DNA of 64,000 bases, from the NCBI GenBank assembly GCA_039024435.1, contig JBCCQH010000005.1, forward strand, positions 69,696 through 133,695, in the 5' to 3' direction. The notes under the pieces are model-generated. The model was not told the DNA's origin and did no database searches. It worked only from the letters and a program-made list of their open reading frames with translations. Of this stretch, positions 44,290 through 53,900 are shown in pieces (within the stretch, counting starts at the first letter, position 1; every line of letters starts with the position of its first letter). This DNA is from JBCCQH01 sp039024435 (GTDB lineage: Bacteria; Bacteroidota; Bacteroidia; J057; JADKCL01). The position numbers and the translations under genes are program-made.

Positions 44290-45071
44290 GATCTGCCCTC
44301 TTCTGGCTCCCCCTGGCGGCGCTGCTGATGATTTCCCTTTCTTCCTGCAAAGACAAACGGCCCAACCGGGGCCGCGCCAGGTACAAAGGCATGGACCAGT
44401 CGGAAGTGCTGCGCCGCAATGCAGCAACCGAGTTGCAGTTCCGCACCGCCCTGATCAAAGGCAAGGCCGAGTTTGACAATCCGGCGGAAAATCAAACGAT
44501 CGGCTTCACTTACCGCATCAACATCGCCAAAGACAGTTTGATCGTCGCCAACATCACCAAACTGGGCTTTCCCGGGGCGATGATGCGCATTGACCGGGAT
44601 TCGGTGAAAATCCGCCTGCCCCTGGACAAAACTGCCATGCGCTGCGATCTCAGCTTTTTCTCGGAAAAACTCGGATTTGAAGCGGATCTGGAATCGCTGC
44701 AGGACATCCTGCTCGGGGATCCGAAGCCGCTGGAAGACAGCAAATTGATCCCGGGTGACAGTGCGCAAGTCGAGCTGCGCGGCATTCTGGCTGATTACGA
44801 AGTGTCCTGGTTTTTGAACGGTGGTGATTTCAAGCTGGAAAAGATGGCGGTAAAAGACCGTAATTTAGCTCGGACATCGGTCTTGGAATACAGCGACTTC
44901 CAGGTGGTTTCGGAACAGACGATGCCGTTCCGCATGAACATGGAAGTAACTCAATCTCAACCGGTACGTATAGAACTGAAGCATTCTAATGTAAACTTTG
45001 ATCACGACAAGACCAACTTCCGCTTCCGTATTCCGGCGTCTTACGAGGTGCAGCCCTGCCGCCTCAAATAG
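44286..45071 (+). CDS. DUF4292 lipoprotein
   Basis: This 261-residue protein has a lipoprotein signal (LAALLMISLSSC) and a LolA/LolB-like beta domain (AEFDNPAENQTIGFTYRINIAKDSLIVANITK; GFPGAMMRIDRDSVKI) characteristic of DUF4292. These lipoproteins are thought to be outer-membrane biogenesis factors; the position among envelope genes fits. The start overlaps the TPR stop by 4 bp, and 5 bp separate its stop from the M23 gene's likely GTG start. Confidence 0.82.
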   Translation: MRSALFWLPLAALLMISLSSCKDKRPNRGRARYKGMDQSEVLRRNAATELQFRTALIKGKAEFDNPAENQTIGFTYRINIAKDSLIVANITKLGFPGAMMRIDRDSVKIRLPLDKTAMRCDLSFFSEKLGFEADLESLQDILLGDPKPLEDSKLIPGDSAQVELRGILADYEVSWFLNGGDFKLEKMAVKDRNLARTSVLEYSDFQVVSEQTMPFRMNMEVTQSQPVRIELKHSNVNFDHDKTNFRFRIPASYEVQPCRLK

Positions 45072-45076
45072 GTCAT

Positions 45077-46281
45077 GTGTACCGATTCTTCTCTTGGCGG
45101 TATTGTTTTCCCTGCCGCTGTCTGCTTTTTCCCAACAAGACAAGCTCGGCACCTTGCAGCGCCGCAAGCAAAAGATGGAGCGTGAGATCAAGCTGTTGAC
45201 CGCCGCCCGGGATGAAGCTCGTTCTCAAAAAGAGGCTACTTTTGCCGACCTGGAATTGATCAACCGCCAGGTCTACCTGCGTGAGCAGTTGTTGCGAACC
45301 ATCCGGACCGAAATCCGGCTGCTCGGCGAGCAAATCACCCGCACCACCAACGTGATCGGGGCGCTGGAAGAAGACATCGGTCAAATTCAGGCAAGCTTCG
45401 GCCGGCTTATGGTCGTGACCTATAAAGCGCTGAACAACAAGTCTTCCGCCTTTTACATCTTCAGTTCGAAGTCGGTCTCTCAGGGCTACCAGCGGGCGCG
45501 TTATTTCCGTGCAATCTCCCGCATGCAGAAGCAGCAAATGGACCTCATCCGCCGCACCCGGGAATTTCTCGCCAAGAAAAAGATCGAATTGGAGGAACAG
45601 AAGGCCCAGAAAAAGGCAGTCGCAAAGCAAGAACGGGCCGAAAAAGAAAATCTCGTCGCCCTCAAGGAAGAACAGAAAGTGCTGTTCGCAAAATTGAAGG
45701 AAGACGAAGCGCGCTTCGACCAGGAATTGCGCACCACGAAGAAAGCACTGGTGGCCCTGAACAAAGAAATCGGTAAGGAAATCGCCCGCCTGGCCGAACT
45801 AAAGCGAAAAAATAGCAAAAACATCACCAAGGCCGAGCGCGACATCATCCTCAAGCTCACGAACAATTTCGGCAGCAACAAGGGCAAATTCCCCTGGCCC
45901 ATGCCGATGCCCAATGGGACGATTACCCGAAAATTCGGGAAGCAAACATTGCCCGGTTCCGCCATCGTGGTGGAGCTTCAGGGCATTGACATCACCACCC
46001 TGCCCGGTCAGGAAGTCCGGGCGGTGTTTTCCGGAAAAGTCGAAACGATCATGCCGGTCATGGGCCAGGGCAAAATGGTGATCGTCAGTCACGGTAAATA
46101 CTACACGGTCTACGCCAATCTCCAATCGGTCTCGGTCACCGCCGGGCAAGAGCTGAGCATGCTTGATTCCATCGGCACTGCCCGCACCGATCCTGGCTCC
46201 GGCGAGACCAAAATCCACTTTCAAGTCTACAAAGACCGCGTCCCCCTCAACCCGGAAAGCTGGCTGGTCAAAAAAAGCTGA
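45077..46281 (+). CDS. EnvC-like M23 peptidoglycan hydrolase/activator, frame break in signal peptide
   Basis: The mature protein has long coiled coils (LQRRKQKMEREIKLL; KKKIELEEQKAQKKAVAK) and a C-terminal M23 domain (GTITRKFGKQTLPGSAIVVELQG, HGKYYTVYANLQSV, KIHFQVYKDRVPLNPESW). Like EnvC it lacks some zinc ligands, so it probably activates amidases. The N-terminus is split: GTG at 45077 reads VYRFFS and then loses frame, while the body frame enters at about 45094. One extra base near 45093 would give MYRFFSLAVLFSLPLSAFS, a good signal peptide. Without it, a TTG at 45094 or an overlapping upstream start must be used. Confidence 0.82.
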
Positions 46282-46696
46282 ATGGGGAATTGCTGATGGG
46301 AGAATTTCTGATTTCCGATGGGCGCGTTTCGAACGCCCAATTAACAAAATTTAAAAAATGATTTGTTCCCGTAGCCACGAGGATTCAAATCGATAAATTG
46401 GGATGACTTATGACCAATTTTCCTTGATCGCAGCGGCAGACCATGGTTTGCCGCTGCGATCAAGGAAAACGATGATTTCAACTGCAATTGCCCATTTCCA
46501 GGTAGCCCACGGCAGGAATATCCGCAAGAACCACCCAAACCCGCATCCGGCCCAGAGAATCGCGGGAACATGCGCGCAATCACGCGCGGCGGAGGTCGCA
46601 AATGATGAGAAAACGTTCAATTTCCGTTCAATAACTCCTTCGCTCCCTGCAGGACACGAAAGATCATTGGAAATGATCCCATTGACAATGGGAAAT
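46282..46696. other. Intergenic gap with long palindrome
   Basis: No gene is supported in these 415 bases; the open frames crossing it run through the palindromic repeat and have no family features. The gap also holds a weak copy of the AATTTCCAAT-type repeat (46299-46315) and a small hairpin TGGGCG...CGCCCA (46319-46339). Confidence 0.5.
46418..46469. repeat. Palindromic REP-like element, copy 2
   Basis: 23-bp arms (46418-46440 and 46447-46469) around CCATGG, with a single mismatch that becomes G-U in RNA. The core matches 37279-37314, and the stem difference T-A versus C-G is compensated. This copy has a longer stem (added TTTTCCTT/AAGGAAAA). Confidence 0.75.
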
Positions 46697-47521
46697 TTAC
46701 ACCGGTGCTTTCTGTTCCGCGTCGACATCGACCTCGCGGCTGAAGCGATTTGCGGCCATGGTCATGGACCATTTCATAAGGAATACCCGGCTCAAGAAAT
46801 GGACCAACTTGTTGACCCAGCCGGGCACAATCATGCGCTTGCCCCGAATCGTAGCATCAATCGAAATCCGGGCGACATATTCCGGTTCCAGGGCCGCCCA
46901 ACGCGACCACATGCCAGCCGCTTCGATACGGGCCCGCACCTCGGGCGTAGTAATTACGCCGCTAGGACACAGACAACTGACATTTACGTGCGTGTCCTTC
47001 ATCTCATATTGCAGAGCACAGGAAATGTGCTGCAAAAACACCTTGCTCGCTCCGTAGGTTGCCTTCCAAGGGATGGGAAAAAAGGCCGCCTGACTGGCTA
47101 CGTTGAGCAGATAGCCGTTTTTTTGCGCGAAAAGCATGGGCAAGAACAAGCAAATCAGATTGTAGGGCGTGTCCATGTTCAGCCGCATCATCTTGCGGTG
47201 TACCATCAGGTCTGACTCCAGTAAAGTGCCCAAGGTGCCAAATCCGGCATTGTTGATGAGGAAGTTGACCGTGAGCCCCTCTTCCAGGACCCACTCATAG
47301 ACTTGATCCGCCGCATTGGGGATGGAAAGGTCCATCTCCAGAAATCGAGCATCGACCTTGTGGGCGGCACTGATTTCGGTACAGATGCCCGCCAAATCTT
47401 CGCCGGGCAAGGCCACCAGGACCAAGTTCATACCGCGGGAAGCACATTCCCGTGCCAGCGCCAATCCAATGCCCCGGCTCGCGCCGGTAATTAAAGTGTA
47501 GAGAAGGGGTTTTTCGCTCAT
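46697..47521 (-). CDS. Short-chain dehydrogenase/reductase
   Basis: This 274-residue SDR has the cofactor motif TGASRGIGLALARE, the NNAG strand motif (FLINNAGFGTLGTL) and the catalytic set S-Y-K (NVASQAAF...Y-GAS-K). It resembles DltE/YqjQ-type or 17-beta-hydroxysteroid-like SDRs of lipid metabolism. The start overlaps the stop of the sterol-desaturase-family gene by 4 bp, so both are made from one message. Confidence 0.88.
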   Translation of the reverse strand: MSEKPLLYTLITGASRGIGLALARECASRGMNLVLVALPGEDLAGICTEISAAHKVDARFLEMDLSIPNAADQVYEWVLEEGLTVNFLINNAGFGTLGTLLESDLMVHRKMMRLNMDTPYNLICLFLPMLFAQKNGYLLNVASQAAFFPIPWKATYGASKVFLQHISCALQYEMKDTHVNVSCLCPSGVITTPEVRARIEAAGMWSRWAALEPEYVARISIDATIRGKRMIVPGWVNKLVHFLSRVFLMKWSMTMAANRFSREVDVDAEQKAPV

Positions 47522-48363
47522 CCTTTTGTCTTTTCGGCGTCCTCCGGCGCATCACTCGGCTTCCACCCCACCCGGCCAAACACATAGTTCCACCGCTCCC
47601 GAAAATTCCGCGCTCCCCGGACGTCGCGCGCCATTTGTTGCCACTCGTGCAGCGCCACCGTCACCAAATTGTAAGACTTGACGTTCTTGGTAATGCCGAA
47701 AACCGGCTTTTCCTTTTCTTCTTTGAAAGTGCCGAAGATTCGGTCAAAAATGATCAGCGCATTGCCGTAGTTTTTGTCCAGATACTCTTCGTTCGAAGCG
47801 TGGTGGACCCGGTGGTGCGACGGCGTGTTGATGATCCACTCCAAGGGCCCCAACTTGGGGATGATTGTCGTGTGCTGGGTAAACGCAAACAGGAACCCAA
47901 TCGACTCAACCACCAGGGTCATAACCGGATCAAACCCGAGCAGCGGCATCGGCGCCCAGAAGATCATATGGTGGAAGGTATTCAGGAAAGGCGAACGCGC
48001 CGCCGTGGTATAGTTCAGATACTCAGAAGAATGGTGATTCACGTGCGTCGCCCACAGCCAGCGTCGCTCGTGACTCAGACGGTGGAACCAATAGTAAATC
48101 AACTCATTCATCATGAAACAGGCCACCCAGATCCAAGCACTGTTGTCCAGCGTGAAGATGCGGAACTCATACAGCCAAAAGTACCATTGAAGGGTAATGC
48201 CTTTCATGACGAGGCGGTGAATCACGCCTCCGATCCCAAAAGCGATGCTTACCGCCGAGTCACGCCCTTGGAACAACTTCAGTTGCTTGCGCGTCGAAAT
48301 GATCACTTCGGTGAGGATCAAACCGAGAAACAACACGGCGGTTGCAATGTAGAAGATTTCCAT
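47518..48363 (-). CDS. Sterol desaturase / fatty-acid hydroxylase family protein
   Basis: This 281-residue multi-pass membrane di-iron oxygenase has the histidine boxes HRLSH, HVNHH and HHRVHHASN, with a further H in NTFHHMIFW. The family hydroxylates or desaturates lipids, sterols or carotenoids; the substrate is unknown. It is followed by an overlapping SDR gene and preceded by a 3-beta-HSD-like gene, a set that together would modify a ring or acyl lipid (inference). Confidence 0.88.
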   Translation of the reverse strand: MEIFYIATAVLFLGLILTEVIISTRKQLKLFQGRDSAVSIAFGIGGVIHRLVMKGITLQWYFWLYEFRIFTLDNSAWIWVACFMMNELIYYWFHRLSHERRWLWATHVNHHSSEYLNYTTAARSPFLNTFHHMIFWAPMPLLGFDPVMTLVVESIGFLFAFTQHTTIIPKLGPLEWIINTPSHHRVHHASNEEYLDKNYGNALIIFDRIFGTFKEEKEKPVFGITKNVKSYNLVTVALHEWQQMARDVRGARNFRERWNYVFGRVGWKPSDAPEDAEKTKG

Positions 48364-48517
48364 TCCTACCTAAAACTATCGTTCAAACATCAAGATTTTC
48401 TTCGCATCGCGAAGAACCTAATTCGCACGGTAAATTACTAAATTCCGGCTAAATGGGCAGCGAACTTTTTGCACCAATCCGACAAAATTGCACCGTAGTA
48501 TTGGAATCCGGCCGCGG

Positions 48518-49522
48518 TCAGCTTTTGATTCCTTTGAGCCACTCCACAGTTTTGCTGACCGCCTCGGCGAATTCCATCGGTTGATAACCCAATTCCCGGC
48601 GGGCCTTGTCACTCGAAACCGGCCAGTCGTAAGCGGCTTTGCGGAACCAGCCCTTCGTTACCATCGGAGCTTTTCCGAACCATTTGGCGCGCCAAGCGTG
48701 GAGGCTTGCGATCAGAAAAATCAGCCCGAAAGGAATCCGGAAAGAGCGTCCCTTTTTCCCGGACACCTCGTCTAGGGTGCGGAATAGATCCGTAAAGGTG
48801 ACGTCCGAGCCCCCCAGGAGGTATTTTTCTCCACTCCGCCCCTTTTCCATCGCCAAGATATGTCCCGCCACCACGTCGTCTACGTGAACGTAATTCCCAA
48901 CCACATCCTTTACCCCCGGAGCCAGGGCAAATGCTTTGTGCAGGTAGCGGTCCATCACGAGCACGTAACCATTTTTCCGGTCGAGTTTTCCCGGACCGTA
49001 AACCCGGGTTGGATTCACAATCACCACATCCGCTCCGGCCCGCACCAAATGTTGCAGGCGCTCCTCGGCAAGGCTTTTGGAGGCTTCGTAATCGTTGAAA
49101 AAGTTGACCGGGCGGATATGGGTCTCATCGATGGGGTGGACCTCGGCAGGATGGGGTGGTCCAAAGACGCCCGCGGTGGACGTAGCGACGACCCGCGCGA
49201 CGCCCACGGCTTGAGCCGCTTCGACCACGGTGATTGTTCCCTGAACATTGATCGTGTAGAATTGGCGCAGATCTTGGGCCCAATCATTGGCCAGAGCCGC
49301 GATGTGGTAGACCTGATCGCAACCAGAAAACGCCGCTTCCAGCACCTTCCGGTTGGTGAGGTAGCCATCTTTGCCCTCAAACTGCTCGATATTCGGATGA
49401 CGCAGGTTGTCGTAGTCCCGTTGCTTGCGCACTACGGCCCGCACGTGGTGGCCCCGCTCCGCGAGGACCGTGGCGAGGCGACCGCCCAGGAAGCCATTGG
49501 CGCCGGTAATTGCAATTTGCAT
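48518..49522 (-). CDS. NAD-dependent epimerase/dehydratase (3-beta-HSD-like)
   Basis: This 334-residue extended SDR has the N-terminal cofactor motif AITGANGFLGGRLA, the catalytic YEASK (NDYEASKSLAEE) with TSTAGVFG before it, and VNPTRVYGPG. It is closest in appearance to 3-beta-hydroxysteroid dehydrogenase/dihydroflavonol reductase-like enzymes. It lies 154 bp upstream of the desaturase-family gene on the same strand and is divergent from the acyl-CoA dehydrogenase. Confidence 0.88.
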   Translation of the reverse strand: MQIAITGANGFLGGRLATVLAERGHHVRAVVRKQRDYDNLRHPNIEQFEGKDGYLTNRKVLEAAFSGCDQVYHIAALANDWAQDLRQFYTINVQGTITVVEAAQAVGVARVVATSTAGVFGPPHPAEVHPIDETHIRPVNFFNDYEASKSLAEERLQHLVRAGADVVIVNPTRVYGPGKLDRKNGYVLVMDRYLHKAFALAPGVKDVVGNYVHVDDVVAGHILAMEKGRSGEKYLLGGSDVTFTDLFRTLDEVSGKKGRSFRIPFGLIFLIASLHAWRAKWFGKAPMVTKGWFRKAAYDWPVSSDKARRELGYQPMEFAEAVSKTVEWLKGIKS

Positions 49523-49588
49523 GCTGCGAAGTTAGAAAATATCGCCGATGCATTCGCCGACAATTCCACCTTCTCCCCATCTTCAGTG

Positions 49589-49620
49589 CTTGCTTGTGCA
49601 AATGACATGTGATAACTTTG
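49589..49620 (+). promoter_or_regulatory. Putative promoter of the acyl-CoA dehydrogenase gene
   Basis: CTTG (49589-49592), a 20-bp spacer and TAACTTTG (49613-49620) fit the Bacteroidota promoter consensus. It lies about 53 bp before the start codon. Confidence 0.5.
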
Positions 49621-49672
49621 TTGGGGCGCAAGTCGTAGCTTAAACGAGCGTCCGATCAACAATTTGTACATT

Positions 49673-50863
49673 ATGGAAACGACAAAAGCAGTTGCGAACT
49701 TTACCGCCCACGATTACTACCAGATGGATGACTTGCTCTCCGACGAGCACAAGCTCATCCGCCAAACGGTACGCGATTTCATCGACATCCGGGTCATGCC
49801 CGACATCGAGCAATGGGCCCAGGACAACCACTGCCCGACCCACCTGATCCCCGAAATTGGTGCCCTTGGTATCTTTGGTCCTTCACTACCAGCGGAGTAC
49901 GGCTGCGCAGGCATGGACGAAATCGCTTACGGGGTCATCATGCAAGAAGTGGAACGTGCCGATTCGGGCCTCCGCTCCATGGTATCGGTACAGGGATCGC
50001 TGGTCATGTATCCGATTTACAAATACGGAAACGAAGTTCAACGCATGAAGTACTTGCCCCGCCTGGCGACCGGTGAGTTGATGGGCTGCTTTGGGCTGAC
50101 TGAACCGGACCACGGCTCGAATCCTGGGGGCATGACCACCAACTTCAAGGATGACGGCGACCATGTGATCCTCAACGGCGCCAAAACCTGGATCTCCAAT
50201 TCGCCTTTCGCCGACATTGCCATCGTCTGGGCCAAAAATCCCGAAGGCCGCATCCAGGGTGTGATCGTGGAACGGGGCATGGAAGGCTTCACCACCCCGA
50301 CGATCCACAACAAGTGGTCGCTGCGCGCTTCCACCACCGGCGAGTTGGTCTTTGACAATGTCCGGGTGCCCAAAGAAAACATCTTGCCCAACATCAGCGG
50401 TCTGCGCGGGCCCCTGGGCTGCCTTGATTCGGCCCGCTACGGCATCGCTTGGGGTGCCATTGGTGCGGCCATGGCCTGCTACGACACCGCCCTCCGCTAC
50501 GCCAAAGAGCGCATCCAGTTCGGCAAGCCCATCGCCTCCTTCCAGTTGCAGCAGAAAAAACTCGCAGAGATGGTCACCGAGATCACCAAAGCTCAACTGC
50601 TCACCCTCCGCCTGGGTCAGCTCAAGGAAGCCGGCACGGTTACCACGGGCCAGATCTCTATGGCCAAGCGCAACAACGTCGCCATGGCCCTCGACGTCGC
50701 CCGTGAATCTCGGCAAATCCTCGGCGGTATGGGCATCACCGGCGAGTACCCGATCATGCGCCACATGATGAATCTGGAAACCGTGCTGACCTATGAAGGT
50801 ACGCACGACATCCACCTGCTCATCACCGGATGGGACATCACCGGTATTTCCGCTTTTCGTTAA
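49673..50863 (+). CDS. Acyl-CoA dehydrogenase, glutaryl-CoA-dehydrogenase-like
   Basis: This 396-residue flavoenzyme has LTEPDHGSNPGGM, KTWISNSPFADIAIVWA, the FAD-binding IQFGKPIASFQLQQ, and the C-terminal catalytic-base segment YEGTHDIH with ITGWDITGISAF. That ending is close to glutaryl-CoA dehydrogenase (lysine/tryptophan breakdown). METTK is the start; it has its own promoter and is divergent from the epimerase gene. A bidirectional terminator follows. Confidence 0.9.
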   Translation: METTKAVANFTAHDYYQMDDLLSDEHKLIRQTVRDFIDIRVMPDIEQWAQDNHCPTHLIPEIGALGIFGPSLPAEYGCAGMDEIAYGVIMQEVERADSGLRSMVSVQGSLVMYPIYKYGNEVQRMKYLPRLATGELMGCFGLTEPDHGSNPGGMTTNFKDDGDHVILNGAKTWISNSPFADIAIVWAKNPEGRIQGVIVERGMEGFTTPTIHNKWSLRASTTGELVFDNVRVPKENILPNISGLRGPLGCLDSARYGIAWGAIGAAMACYDTALRYAKERIQFGKPIASFQLQQKKLAEMVTEITKAQLLTLRLGQLKEAGTVTTGQISMAKRNNVAMALDVARESRQILGGMGITGEYPIMRHMMNLETVLTYEGTHDIHLLITGWDITGISAFR

Positions 50864-50910
50864 TCGGGAAGCGGCGCGTTTCGAAACCGATTTTATTTTG
50901 GACGTAATCT

Positions 50911-50948
50911 TGGCCCTTAGCCCACGGGATTCCGTGCGCTAAGGGCCA
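50911..50948. terminator. Bidirectional terminator
   Basis: TGGCCCTTAGC (50911-50921) pairs with GCTAAGGGCCA (50938-50948), extended inside by CACGG/CCGTG. TTTGATTTT follows on the plus strand. It sits between the converging acyl-CoA dehydrogenase and OmpA-family genes. Confidence 0.7.
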
Positions 50949-50972
50949 TTTGATTTTGGGCCGCCGGCGTAT

Positions 50973-53900
50973 TTACCCCCCGATCCGCTCCCGGATCTCC
51001 CGCAGGGAAAGCTCCCGCTCCCCTGCAAAACCGGTGAGGTAAGCCCCGAAGAATCCACTTTGCTTGGCCATTTCCAGGGCAATGAGCGCCTTTTTCGCGG
51101 AAAAATACTCCCCAATGTAATAGGCGTTCAAACCACTTTCCGAGGGAAGGTCAAACAGGTATTGTTCCAAGTCGCCCAGGCGGGCGGTCGCTTGGGGGGA
51201 CAACTTGCCCCGAAAAGCTCCGATCCGCACCCGGTAAATCGTCTCGATGGCGGCCGGCACCGGTTGGCCGTGGGCCTGGTCCGGCTGGCCGGGCTTGGGG
51301 GGGCCCGAATCACCGATTAAATCGGTGACCGGAGCAGTTTCCTCCTCAGATTCGCCCACCGGTACAGTTTCAGTGCGGGGGGCCACCACCAGAGCCGTGG
51401 GATTGGGAAGCTCCGGCGGCGGCATCACCCGGGGTTCGGGATCGCTCGGGACCGATGACGGGGGGCTGGGATCCGGCGGCACCGGGACGGCCGGAGGAGT
51501 TTCCGGAGGGGTCTCCGCCACCGGCGAATTTTCCTCCCAGGTCGGCCAATCGTCGGGGTCGACCGGGGGATCACTGGTATCCAACTCTTCACTGCGACCC
51601 GGGCGGAACTGGGGCAAATGCGGTTCCGGGGTCGGGACCACGGCTTGTTTTATGGGTTGGGGAGTCGCGGCGGCTACCGGGGGGTCGGGTACTGGTCGCA
51701 AGGGCGCTTTGGTCGCTTTGCGTCCCCCTTTTGGTGGCTGATCCGGTCGTTCTCTCGTTTCGAGCACCGAATTTTCCTGGTCTACCCCGTCGATAAAGCC
51801 CACGACACGGAACTCCGTACGGCGATTGGCGCGGTGGCGGGGTTCGGTGCAAAAGATACCGTCGTGGCATTCATTCGCAATCTGCGATTCTCCGTAGCCG
51901 ACCGCCGCAACCCGTTCCGGATCAATCCCGAAGTTGAAGATGATGTGATTGCGCGCCGAATTGGCCCGCTTTTGGGACAGCTTTTGGTTGTAGTACTGGC
52001 TCCCCCGGCAGTCGGTGTGCGACATCAGTTCCACGATGATTTCCGGATTGCGCAGGCAGATCAAAGCAACCTTTTCCAAGTCCCCGTAGGCTTCGGCAAG
52101 GATTTCCCATTTGTCAAAGTCATAGTGGATATTTTCCAGCAAGACTGGCTTGTCCAGTTCGATCCGGTCGATCCGCAGCGGGAACACCGTATCGCCCCGC
52201 ATCGCCCGCCGCAAATCGTAGTCCATCACCGAATAGGTAAAATAGCCCCGGCGGTTAACGTAGACTTCGTAGCGGGCGTTTTTGTCCAGGTCTTTTTCGA
52301 GATTCAGCAGGATACGCCCCTGCCGATCCGTCCGAAAGGTGCGCACCTCATCCCGATTCAGCCGGTTCACAAATTCGATGCGCGATCCCGGCAGCCGCTC
52401 CCGGGTCGAGTCATCGACCACAATCGCCGAGATGACCTCGGGGGGTGTTTCCAAGTAGATATTCAAGCGGAAAAACTTTTGGCCCGCTGCATTCTCCGTC
52501 GACAATTCCGCCCGAGCGCTGTCGTAAGGGGGTTTTTCTACCGCGACGCGGTAGTTGCGGTTGTAGTGGCCTACCATATTGAAAAAGCCGTACTGGTCGG
52601 TGGAGCGTGCGGCCTCCGGTTCGAGGCCCTCCGCCTGAATCAGCAGATCGGCCTCAGACACCAAACTGGAATCCCGCGCATCGTACACGTAGATTTCGAG
52701 GATCGGACGATTGATCCGGAAGCGGTAGATGTCGTCGTTGCCCATTCCCCCGGGACGATTTGATGCCAGATAGCCGTCTTCCTCGTTCACGGCGAGGTAA
52801 AACGCAAAGTCATCGTGCGGGGTATTGATTGGGTAGCCCAGGTTGCGCGGTGCGGCATTGCCCGCCATATCTGCGGCAAAAATATCCAACTGTCCCAAGC
52901 CCGGATGCCCATCGGAAGCGAAGTACAACTTGCCGTTGGGGTGGACAAAGGGGAAGCTCTCATCACCGGGCGTATTGAGCGATTCCAGATTCATCGGCAT
53001 GCTCCACCCCTCCCCTTGCCGGATGCACCGGTACAAGTCCTTGCCCCCCTTGCCCCCCGGCATATCGGAAACAAAAAACAAGACCTTGCCATCGGGCGAA
53101 ATCGCCGGATGGGTGACGCTGTACGCGTCGTTGTTGTGGGCAAATTCGGTGATCGCGCTGGTCTTCAGACCGTCGATCTGCCCGGTGTACAGATTGAGCT
53201 TGATCACCCCGGCTGGGTCACGGCCCTTTTTCTTTTCGTAAAAACTGTTGCGGGTAAAAAAGAAAGTCGTGCGGTCCGGTGCCAGGGTAAAGTTGCTTTC
53301 GTGGTAGCGGGTGTTGACCTCACCTTTGAGCAATTCCGGCTTGCTCCAGCGGACCGAATCCTTGCGTTTCTCGGTGTAAAAGAAATTCAGGAAGGGCTGG
53401 TCGAGCCAGTTGAAATCGTGGACCACCGGCGGTCCCTCCTCCCGTGCCGAGGCAAAGATCAAGCCTTCGCCGTAGGGATAGGCCCCAAACTCTGCATCCG
53501 CCGAGTTGAACGGCAGCGCCTCAATTTCTACAGTTCCGGAATCGGCCATGAGTTGGTCGTAGCGGTCGAGGACATCAATAAAAGCTTGCCCGCGCTGATC
53601 TGGGCCGCCACTCTCCGGCGTCACCCCCGCCGCAAACCGGGCAAACAGTTCCCGGGCCCGTACCAAATCGCCCATTTGCAGAAGGGCGTGACCGTGGTGG
53701 AACAAAGCCTCCGGATCACCCCACCGCTCCGCCGCGTACAATTTGTCGTACCACACAACCGCCTGCGCGTAGTTGTGGGTGCGCCGGTAGCTTTCCGCCA
53801 GGCTCCGCATCACCGCGTAATCCGCGGGAAATTTTTCCAGATAGCGCTCGTAGTACGGAATCGCCAACTGGTAGGACAAGCGGCCGTAGTACTTGTCCCC

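Noticed and set aside
46341..46601. 86-codon minus-strand frame across the long palindrome
   Set aside because: The frame consists largely of the translated palindromic repeat and has no domain or neighbour support.
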